Positions 1-5,045 of a stretch of 7,919 nucleotides of DNA are shown piece by piece (within the stretch, counting starts at the first letter, position 1; every line of letters starts with the position of its first letter). The notes under the pieces were generated by a model. The model did not search any database. It saw only the letters and a list, made by a program, of their open reading frames with translations, and was not told the DNA's origin. Both the position numbers and the translations under genes were made by a program. This DNA comes from JAWLCG01 sp041687295 (GTDB lineage: Bacteria > Planctomycetota > Phycisphaerae > SM23-33 > FEN-1343), in assembly GCA_041687295.1 (NCBI GenBank), contig JAWLCG010000233.1, positions 1-7,919 of the forward strand. The letters are read 5' to 3'.

Positions 1-1
1 A

Positions 2-544
2 CTCGTCCACCGCGCCCGCGCCGCCGGCGTGCAGGTCATGGTCGAAGGCCCCGGCCACGTGCCGTTCGACCAGATCGAGATGAACATGAAACGCCAGGCC
101 GAGGTCTGCGACGGCGCGCCCTTCTACGTGCTGGGCCCGCTGGTGACCGACGCTTTTCCCGGCTACGACCACATCACCTCGTGCATCGGCGCCACGGCGG
201 CGGCCGTGCACGGGGCGGCCTTCCTGTGCTACGTGACGCCGGCCGAGCACCTGGGCCTGCCGGGGCCCGACGACGTCAAGGCTGGCTGCATCGCCTACAA
301 GATCGCCGCCCACGCCGCCGACGTCGCCCGCGGCCTGCCCGGGGCGCGCGACTGGGACGACCGCATCAGCGACGCCCGCGCCAACCTCGATTGGCCGGGA
401 ATGTTCGAACTGGCCTTCGATTCCGATCATGCCCGCGCGGTCCGCGAGTCGATGCAGACCGAAGGCCAGGACTTCTGCGGCATGTGCGGGCGCGACTGGT
501 GCGCCGTCCGCATCAGCCGAGACCTCAAGCAACGCATGCACTGA
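2..544 (+). CDS. thiC: Phosphomethylpyrimidine synthase ThiC, C-terminal part (5' end outside window)
   Basis: ThiC is a radical-SAM enzyme of thiamine biosynthesis that rearranges aminoimidazole ribotide into hydroxymethylpyrimidine phosphate in the cytoplasm. The reading frame is open from base 2 (LVHRARAAGVQVMVEGPGHVP) with no start in the window, so the first part of the gene is missing and about 180 codons are present. Recognisable ThiC stretches are VEGPGHVP, then FYVLGPLVTDAFPGYDHITS, CYVTPAEHLGLP and VKAGCIAYKIAAHAADVARG. Near the C terminus CGMCGRDWC (476-502) is the CX2CX4C motif that binds the 4Fe-4S cluster. The protein stops about 14 residues after that motif, as in the shorter bacterial forms. 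A GC-rich hairpin follows the stop, and the next gene lies 78 bases downstream on the same strand. Any TPP riboswitch would be upstream, outside the window. Family assignment is near certain. Confidence 0.97.
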   Translation, partial: LVHRARAAGVQVMVEGPGHVPFDQIEMNMKRQAEVCDGAPFYVLGPLVTDAFPGYDHITSCIGATAAAVHGAAFLCYVTPAEHLGLPGPDDVKAGCIAYKIAAHAADVARGLPGARDWDDRISDARANLDWPGMFELAFDSDHARAVRESMQTEGQDFCGMCGRDWCAVRISRDLKQRMH

Positions 545-552
545 ATCCGGCC

Positions 553-598
553 GGGGGGCCTGACGGCGCAGGACGTTCCGCGCGCCGCAAGGCCCCCC
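553..598 (+). terminator. GC-rich hairpin after thiC, possible terminator
   Basis: GGGGGGCC (553-560) pairs with GGCCCCCC (591-598), and inside it CGGCGC (564-569) pairs with GCGCCG (582-587). The structure starts 8 bases after the thiC stop. No run of T follows (the next bases are ccgaaaaac), so it is not a textbook intrinsic terminator. It ends about 10 bases before the Shine-Dalgarno site of the next gene, so it could also modulate read-through into the lipoprotein gene. Confidence 0.4.
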
Positions 599-622
599 CC
601 GAAAAACAAGGAGGTATCCCGG

Positions 623-1636
623 ATGAGATCGCACCTGTGGCTGCTGTGTAGCCTGGCCCTGCTGGGCGGATTGGCGGGCTGTTCGCAGCCCTCGGCCGGC
701 GGCCCCGAGGCCGATATGGCCCGATACTGCCAGGCCCACGGCGAATCGGCCGGTTCTCAGACGGCCGACGCCGGCCCGGGCCTGGGCTGGTTCCAGCTGG
801 GCACGCTGCTCAGCGCCGCCCAGGATGGCCCGGCCCCGACCACCGTCGAGGCCGACGGCGAGGCCCTGACCGTCGACCTGGCCGAGGATGAGCTCGTCGG
901 GCCCGCCTACCTCACCCGCCGCGGCCCGGCCTACCGCGATGACTTCTGGCGCAGCGCCGGGCGCGACGCCAAGGAACTGCCCGCCAGCATCTGGTACGAC
1001 AGCAAGCAACTGATCCGCGAGCCGATCTTCTGGGTCGGCATGGGCGTCGCGGGCGTCGCCGGCATCGCCATCAACGCCACCGGCGTCGATGAGACCGTTG
1101 CCGATCAGACCGACGGCCATCGCCACCTCAATAAGACCTTCGACGGCATCGGCGGCTTTTTCGGCAGCCCGGCCGTGCACTTCCCCCTGGCCGGGGCTAT
1201 GTACGCCGCGGGCTACTACATCGAGGACGACAAACTCTTCGAGACGTCCAAGACCCTGATCAACGCCCTGGCCATCAACGGGATCATCACCCAGGGCCTC
1301 AAGTGGGCCGTCCGCACCGAGAGCCCCAACGGCGATGAGCTCGGCTGGCCCAGCGGCCACACCAGCAGCACCTTCACCTTCGCCACCGTCATGTACCGCG
1401 CCTACGGCCCCTACGTCGGCGTGCCGCTGCTGGCCTTCGCGGGCTTTGTCGGCTACGAACGCATCGACGCCCGCAACCACGACTTCAGCGACGTCATCAG
1501 CGGCATGGTCATCGGCATCACCGTCGGCTACCTCGTCGGCAACGAGCACGAGCACCGCATCTTCGGCATGGAGCCCGCGCCCTACGTCGACCCCGAGACC
1601 GGCGCCTTCGGCCTGGCCCTGCGCAAGGAGTGGTAA
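623..1636 (+). CDS. PAP2-superfamily phosphatase, lipoprotein
   Basis: A predicted membrane-anchored acid-phosphatase/phosphatidate-phosphatase-like protein of 337 residues. An N-terminal lipoprotein signal ends in a perfect lipobox LAGC with C20 as the lipidation site. Hydrophobic stretches lie around residues 134-154, 172-195, 215-226, 255-275 and 291-306. The PAP2 motifs are in order: K227 then six residues and S234-P235; P243-S244-G245-H246 (PSGH); and R280-x5-H286-x3-D290 (RIDARNHDFSD). H246 and H286 are the expected catalytic histidines. The first motif departs from the family K-x6-R-P because Ser replaces Arg; R231 may stand in for it. The start is set by an 8-base site AAGGAGGT at 608-615, seven bases before the ATG. 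The substrate cannot be told: lipid phosphate, undecaprenyl pyrophosphate and other phosphate esters are all possible. It may share a transcript with thiC, but the hairpin between them leaves that open. Confidence 0.9.
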   Translation: MRSHLWLLCSLALLGGLAGCSQPSAGGPEADMARYCQAHGESAGSQTADAGPGLGWFQLGTLLSAAQDGPAPTTVEADGEALTVDLAEDELVGPAYLTRRGPAYRDDFWRSAGRDAKELPASIWYDSKQLIREPIFWVGMGVAGVAGIAINATGVDETVADQTDGHRHLNKTFDGIGGFFGSPAVHFPLAGAMYAAGYYIEDDKLFETSKTLINALAINGIITQGLKWAVRTESPNGDELGWPSGHTSSTFTFATVMYRAYGPYVGVPLLAFAGFVGYERIDARNHDFSDVISGMVIGITVGYLVGNEHEHRIFGMEPAPYVDPETGAFGLALRKEW

Positions 1637-1646
1637 GCCCCTTCCG

Positions 1647-1720
1647 CATATGGCCCCCGGCTTGCCCGGGGTCTTCGGCCTCCATATGGCCCCCGGCATG
1701 CCGGGGGGTCTTTCGGAGGC
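1647..1720. repeat. Tandem repeat of two ~36-bp palindromic units
   Basis: Two adjacent copies begin CATATGGCCCCCGGC, at 1647 and 1683. In copy 1, CCCCGG (1655-1660) pairs with CCGGGG (1666-1671). In copy 2 the core CCCCCGGCATGCCGGGGG (1690-1707) is a perfect 18-base palindrome. Copy 2 is also enclosed by a longer arm, CTTCGGCCTCC (1673-1683) against GGAGGCGAAG (1715-1724), with one bulged base. It begins 10 bases after the lipoprotein stop, so it may help terminate that transcript, but no T-run follows. The form suggests a dispersed intergenic stem-loop repeat; copies elsewhere in the genome cannot be checked here. Confidence 0.65.
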
Positions 1721-1730
1721 GAAGATGGGC

Positions 1731-1755
1731 CACAGAGGCGCTGGGGACACAGAGG
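1731..1755. repeat. CACAGAGG direct repeat
   Basis: CACAGAGG occurs at 1731-1738 and 1748-1755. I recall similar ccacagagg/cacagagg phrases as common intergenic repeats in planctomycete-type and related genomes, but that is memory and not something the window proves. It is part of a string of repeat-like pieces between the lipoprotein and PEP-CTERM genes. Confidence 0.35.
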
Positions 1756-1783
1756 TTTTCTGAGACTGACGAGAAGCAGAACC

Positions 1784-1827
1784 CCCGGCCCGCGTCGAGC
1801 GTCTTGACACGCCCGACGCGGGCCGGG
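1784..1827 (+). terminator. Long perfect hairpin, likely terminator of the lipoprotein transcript
   Basis: CCCGGCCCGCGTCG (1784-1797) is perfectly complementary to CGACGCGGGCCGGG (1814-1827), a 14-bp stem. Inside it GCGT (1799-1802) can pair with ACGC (1809-1812). The bases after the stem on the + strand are cTTTgg, a very short T-tract, as often seen in GC-rich genomes. It lies about 150 bases after the lipoprotein stop, with no gene in between. It could equally be one arm of a dispersed repeat. Confidence 0.5.
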
Positions 1828-1875
1828 CTTTGGAGTGCGGCCATACAGTCGCCGCTTTGGCTTCCTCCAGTGCCC

Positions 1876-1930
1876 AGGCAGGCTGCTGGCTGACTCAGCG
1901 CGGCTTGGCCGGAGCGCTGTAGTCCTGCCT
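1876..1930. other. Long stem-loop, possible structured RNA
   Basis: AGGCAGG (1876-1882) pairs with CCTGCCT (1924-1930). After a 10-base one-sided internal loop, ACT+CAGCGC (1893-1901) pairs with GCGCTG+AGT (1914-1923) with one bulged base, closing a 12-base loop. The bulged, two-part stem resembles a folded RNA more than a terminator. No known RNA family is recognised, and the strand cannot be decided. Confidence 0.35.
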
Positions 1931-1959
1931 CATTGGGGCCCGTACAATTCCGTCATCAA

Positions 1960-1995
1960 GGGCAAGTCGTTGCCCGTCCGGCTGGCTGTACAGCC
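1960..1995. other. Two adjacent small hairpins
   Basis: GGGCAA (1960-1965) pairs with TTGCCC (1970-1975) around a GTCG tetraloop. Nine bases on, GGCTGTACAGCC (1984-1995) is a perfect palindrome. A TACAAT sequence at 1943-1948 lies just upstream. They could belong to a structured leader or small RNA together with the stem-loop at 1876-1930, or be chance palindromes. Confidence 0.3.
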
Positions 1996-2315
1996 TTCAA
2001 GTCATGCAGTGCCCGCTCAGGCCAGGGGCCCGGCTCCCGCCACGCTGTTCCAGTACCCGACGACGCCGTGTAGCTGAGGCCTGGTAGAGCGAGGGGTCTT
2101 CGTCTACGTCCGTGTGTTCGTCGCATTTTGCCGATCCTGCTCGTTCCCCGCCGCTGCGCGGAGCAGCACCAGGAAGCGAGCGGGCGGTTTGGGCGGCAGG
2201 GGGCCAGGCTCCCGCGGGTGACGGTGGCTTGGCCTGCTCGTGCCGGCCCTGCAGAAGCGTTCTCACTGGACGGTGGGGTCAATGGGGGGGTGCGGCCTGT
2301 GCCGTGCTCCCGACG

Positions 2316-2322
2316 AAAGGAG
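2316..2322 (+). promoter_or_regulatory. Ribosome binding site fixing the PEP-CTERM protein start
   Basis: AAAGGAG lies seven bases before the ATG at 2330. The frame is open further upstream to an ATG at 2240, but the extra 30 residues (rich in Cys, Arg and Gly) have no such site and would bury the signal peptide. The start at 2330 is therefore preferred. Confidence 0.75.
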
Positions 2323-2329
2323 CTTGGGC

Positions 2330-3139
2330 ATGAAACCTGCGGCGATTGTGACGGCTCTTGTGAGCGTGCTGATGGCGGGGCCCGCCCTGGGCATCGGCAT
2401 CAGCTTCGACGTGACCAGCGGCGGGATACTGGAGGATGCGATCCTCATCGCCAGCGCCAACGGCAACCCGCCTCGCCAGGCGGTTAAGCTGGGCGACCTC
2501 AACCTGAGCAGCGTGACGGGCCGGGTCTTCAACGTCCCCGTTGACGCCAGCGCAACCCACTGGTGGCTGATCGGCCATCAGGGCAGCCACGTGGTGTACA
2601 GCTCGAACCTGAACCTGACGGGGATCGACCTGTATGACGTCGAGCCCTACGACATGGCCAGCCCGCTGACGTGGAACATACCGGCCAACCTGGATGGCTA
2701 CGTCAACGGGACGGGGTACTCGTTTGACTGGTGGGCTACGACGGTGAGCAATCACCACAGCCATGTCGCCCTGGACGGCGGGGCCTCGTCGCTCTGGCGG
2801 TTCTCGGCGGGCGGCCTGCTGGGGCGCATCGCGGTGAACCTGCACTCGAATGTCCCGCCCGTACTGGCCCTGCCTGGCGACGCCAACCACGATGGCGTGG
2901 TCGACGATCGCGACCTGAACATCCTGCTGAGCCACTGGGCCGAGTCCGGCGACTGGGAGGACGGCGACTTCGACGGCAGTGGCAGCATCGGCGACCGCGA
3001 CCTGAACATCCTGCTGAGCCACTGGGGCTCGACCGGGTCGGCCCCGGCCGTGGTGCCCGAGCCCGCCAGCCTGACGCTGCTGGCATTGGCTGGGGCCTTG
3101 GGTGCGATCCGCAGCCGCCGGCCCCGGCACCGTCCCTGA
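2330..3139 (+). CDS. Secreted protein with dockerin type I repeats and PEP-CTERM sorting signal
   Basis: A 269-residue exported protein. Residues 1-21 are a signal peptide (MKPAAIVTALVSVLMAGPALG). Residues 22-180 are a Gly/Asn/Trp-rich region of unrecognised fold, probably mostly beta. Residues 183-233 hold two dockerin-like calcium-binding repeats, D184-x-N186-x-D188...D195 and D213-x-D215-x-S217...D224, each ending in DRDLNILLSHW. The tail 243-269 is a PEP-CTERM signal: VPEPAS, a hydrophobic segment and the Arg-rich end RSRRPRHRP. Such proteins are normally recognised by an exosortase that removes the tail, which places the protein at the cell surface or in the extracellular matrix; no exosortase is in this window. 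Dockerin repeats outside clostridia usually do not imply a cellulosome. The gene is alone on its strand and converges with the next gene. The role of the N-terminal region is unknown. Confidence 0.88.
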   Translation: MKPAAIVTALVSVLMAGPALGIGISFDVTSGGILEDAILIASANGNPPRQAVKLGDLNLSSVTGRVFNVPVDASATHWWLIGHQGSHVVYSSNLNLTGIDLYDVEPYDMASPLTWNIPANLDGYVNGTGYSFDWWATTVSNHHSHVALDGGASSLWRFSAGGLLGRIAVNLHSNVPPVLALPGDANHDGVVDDRDLNILLSHWAESGDWEDGDFDGSGSIGDRDLNILLSHWGSTGSAPAVVPEPASLTLLALAGALGAIRSRRPRHRP

Positions 3140-3161
3140 ATCGGGCGGCGAATGGGTCGAA

Positions 3162-3201
3162 GCCGCCGCCTTGGCTTCTTCCGGACCCGAGCCGCGGCGG
3201 C
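3162..3201. terminator. Hairpin between convergent genes, possible terminator
   Basis: GCCGCCGC (3162-3169) pairs with GCGGCGGC (3194-3201), followed on the + strand by ccTTTg. A second small hairpin TGTCCG/CGGACA (3205-3210 and 3216-3221) sits next to it. They occupy the 98-base gap between the ends of the PEP-CTERM gene and the convergent - strand gene, where a two-way terminator is expected. The T-tracts are weak. Confidence 0.35.
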
Positions 3202-3237
3202 CTTTGTCCGCTGGCCGGACAGCCTCGCGATAGGCGC

Positions 3238-4824
3238 CTACGGCACTCGCACGACGATGTCGCCGTCCCGCGCATTGTCGGTCTGCTGCCCACCGTCGTC
3301 CTGGAAGTTCAGGCCGATGCTGTAGAGGACGTACCCATCGCCTTCACGGCGGTACTGCAGCGGGGCCTCGGCGAAGCGGTCTGGGGGTATGGGCCCTGGC
3401 AGCTCGCCTGCCACCGCATCGAGCTGCGCGGGATACTCGCCCCGCTCCGCCCGGCACACGGCCAGGGCCAGGGCCAGCTGCGCCAGTTGCGTTTCCATCG
3501 CCTGCGCGTCCTGCAGGTCCACCGCGATCCTCGTCGAGACTGTGAGCTGCTCGAAGAGCCCCAGGGCCATCAACTCCGTGACCAGTTCGCGGGTGGACGG
3601 GTCTTTCCTCGCCTGCTCCTCCAACTGCTCGTCTGTGGGGAACTGCTGGCGAAGGGCCTGGTACGCCACGCCCACGCGTACAATTGCCCGCGCGCGGTCC
3701 TTCACGAACTGATCGTCAGCCTCCTGACGCCGGCGGGGCGATTCGACGGCTCGGGCCCGCATCTGGGCCTGCTGCCACTGGTTAATATGGCGGAGAATGC
3801 CGTCCCAGTCAAAGGTCCCCGGCTCGGCCGAGGCCAGATGCTCGGTCGCCTGCTGAAGCTCTCGAATCGAGCCCTCTGGCTTCAGTAGGTTTGCCTCGAT
3901 CATCGCGGTGACCGGGTTGTGCCCCATGGCTGCGCGGCACACGAAGCTGCGGGGCGCGGCATCTCCATCATGGGTGATGTGCCACCGCACGTCCCGAGGG
4001 GCGGGCAGGGCGGCGATGTCCTCCATCAGCGCGCGGGCCTGCGGGGCCGTCAGGCGTTCGTGGACGGCCAGGGCCTGCAGGGCGTCGTTGGCGTAGTCCT
4101 CGCCCGACATGGCCACCAGTCGCCCGATCAGCGTGCCGTCGCGTGACGTGAGCCTCGCGAAGCGGTAGCACGCCCGCAGGTCCTTCCGGGTGTTCTCGAA
4201 GTCGCCCTGCTCAAACCGCAGCAGGGCCCGTGCCGCCAGCGCCTGGCTGATCCAGCGGCAGCGGCTCAACTGCGGCATCTCCACGGCCGAGAGCCCTCCG
4301 CGCTCCTGCCGCTCCGGCGGGGCCAGGATGGGAAGGTAATACTGGTCGTGCGTGTGGACGGCCTGCACCAGGGTGTCCAGGGCGGGGGCGTTGCGGTCGA
4401 GCCACTCGGCAAGGACCGGGAGATGCTCAACTCGCCAGGCCGCCTGCAACGCCTTTTTGCACTGGGCCTTGAGGGCGTCGGCGTCCGCCACAGCATCGGG
4501 AGGCACGAACCGGGGACGCTCCGGCAGCTGCTCCACGCCCAGACGCTCAAGGGCCAGCGGCTCGAGGCCCGCTGGCCAGAGAGTCGGCCCCAGGACGGCC
4601 AGCAGTTCCACCGCCAGGTTCCGCTCGGGCGTGACGCCCTCGGCGGCCACCGCATTGACGGCCGAGAGGTAGTCCACCGTGCCGTCGGGGCGTAGCGGTT
4701 CGGTGTAGAGCGTGGTTTCGGGGCTGACGGTGATGGGCGAGCCGGCGGGGCGACTCTGGCCCCGAGCCGTCGCGATGAGCACCAGGACCAGCAGCAGACT
4801 CAGCGGAAGAGAACGAATGGACAT
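3238..4824 (-). CDS. Secreted protein of unknown function, planctomycete-type
   Basis: A 528-residue protein with a signal peptide at residues 1-22 (hydrophobic run LSLLLVLVLIATA, then RGQS). The N-terminal part reads PLRPDGTVDYLSAVNA...EGVTPERN (residues 43-69), followed by LAVELLAVLGP. I associate that phrase with hypothetical proteins of planctomycetes. The middle is mainly helical, with Leu, Ala and charged residues and no catalytic motif I can name. The C-terminal part reads RGEYPAQLDAV...PLQYRREGDGYVLYSIGLNFQDDGG (about residues 460-512), another pattern frequent at the ends of planctomycete secreted proteins. It probably acts outside the cytoplasm; whether it stays membrane-attached cannot be told. 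The start has GGAGGT seven bases upstream (4832-4837 on the opposite strand). A candidate promoter lies in the divergent spacer. It is transcribed alone. Function unknown. Confidence 0.85.
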   Translation of the reverse strand: MSIRSLPLSLLLVLVLIATARGQSRPAGSPITVSPETTLYTEPLRPDGTVDYLSAVNAVAAEGVTPERNLAVELLAVLGPTLWPAGLEPLALERLGVEQLPERPRFVPPDAVADADALKAQCKKALQAAWRVEHLPVLAEWLDRNAPALDTLVQAVHTHDQYYLPILAPPERQERGGLSAVEMPQLSRCRWISQALAARALLRFEQGDFENTRKDLRACYRFARLTSRDGTLIGRLVAMSGEDYANDALQALAVHERLTAPQARALMEDIAALPAPRDVRWHITHDGDAAPRSFVCRAAMGHNPVTAMIEANLLKPEGSIRELQQATEHLASAEPGTFDWDGILRHINQWQQAQMRARAVESPRRRQEADDQFVKDRARAIVRVGVAYQALRQQFPTDEQLEEQARKDPSTRELVTELMALGLFEQLTVSTRIAVDLQDAQAMETQLAQLALALAVCRAERGEYPAQLDAVAGELPGPIPPDRFAEAPLQYRREGDGYVLYSIGLNFQDDGGQQTDNARDGDIVVRVP

Positions 4825-4878
4825 GGCGGCGACCTCCCTGAAAGACCCCGGGCCCGGCCAGGGGCCCTCGGAGTGCCC

Positions 4879-4907
4879 CTTGTAGCATCGCTGGCGGCGA
4901 GGGGCAA
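4879..4907 (-). promoter_or_regulatory. Candidate sigma-70 promoter for the unknown secreted protein
   Basis: Read on the - strand, TTGCCC (-35, at 4902-4907) is followed by 17 bases and then TACAAG (-10, at 4879-4884). Each box matches consensus at four of six bases. It would give a 5' leader of roughly 45-50 bases containing the GC-rich palindromes GGGCCC and CCGGGCCCGG just before the ribosome binding site. Confidence 0.4.
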
Positions 4908-4961
4908 GGTCGCAAGCCCAGGCAGGTGGGACGGCGCTTCGCTCTGTCCCAGCCTACAAGA

Positions 4962-4991
4962 CTGGCACATCGGCGGCGGGGGGGCTACAAT
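4962..4991 (+). promoter_or_regulatory. Candidate sigma-70 promoter for the first sulfatase
   Basis: CTGGCA (4962-4967) is followed by an 18-base spacer and TACAAT (4986-4991), which matches TATAAT at five of six bases. The start codon is about 55 bases downstream of the -10 box, a normal leader length. The same CTACAA core appears in the opposite-facing candidate promoter. Confidence 0.45.
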
Positions 4992-5032
4992 CGGCCTGGC
5001 GCCCCGGCAACGGATTGGGGCGGCGGCGACTG

Positions 5033-5040
5033 AAAGGAGG
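5033..5040 (+). promoter_or_regulatory. Ribosome binding site fixing a GTG start for sulfatase 1
   Basis: AAAGGAGG lies five bases before GTG at 5046. An in-frame TGA at 5031-5033 overlaps the site's first base, so the protein cannot start further upstream and cannot have a longer N terminus. Confidence 0.85.
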
Positions 5041-5045
5041 CCCTC

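Larger units (their letters stand above)
1828..2329. other. Non-coding spacer before the PEP-CTERM gene
   Basis: About 500 bases in which no frame has a ribosome binding site, codon pattern or recognisable protein on either strand. It holds a GCTTTGG direct repeat (1827-1833 and 1854-1860) around a short inverted repeat GCGGC/GCCGC (1837-1841 and 1851-1855), the stem-loops listed separately (1876-1995), a TACAAT box at 1943-1948 without a convincing -35, and a small hairpin GCTGC/GCAGC near 2153-2167. No clear promoter for the downstream gene was found. It reads as decayed or repeat-derived sequence. Confidence 0.5.

Noticed and set aside
1997..2230. Possible imperfect direct repeat of a GGGCCAGG...GGCTCCCGC phrase (near 2019-2040 and 2200-2216)
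   Set aside because: The similarity is about 15-20 bases with differences, in a GC-rich context, so chance is likely without a genome-wide search.
1956..2282. Overlapping open frames on the - strand in the spacer before the PEP-CTERM gene
   Set aside because: The translations are Arg/Pro/Ala-rich with no recognisable domain, no ribosome binding site and no codon pattern like the real genes. Open frames arise by chance in GC-rich DNA.
2240..2329. N-terminal extension of the PEP-CTERM protein from ATG 2240
   Set aside because: It has no ribosome binding site, it would hide the signal peptide, and AAAGGAG is placed correctly for the ATG at 2330.
2279..3130. Long - strand open frame opposite the PEP-CTERM gene
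   Set aside because: It is a GC-rich shadow. The + strand frame has a signal peptide, dockerin repeats and a PEP-CTERM tail, and the antisense translation has only low-complexity Val/Gln/Ala/Arg sequence.
4963..4980. TGGCAC as a sigma-54 promoter upstream of sulfatase 1
   Set aside because: The required GC-type -12 element at the proper distance is missing; a sigma-70-like pair fits better.
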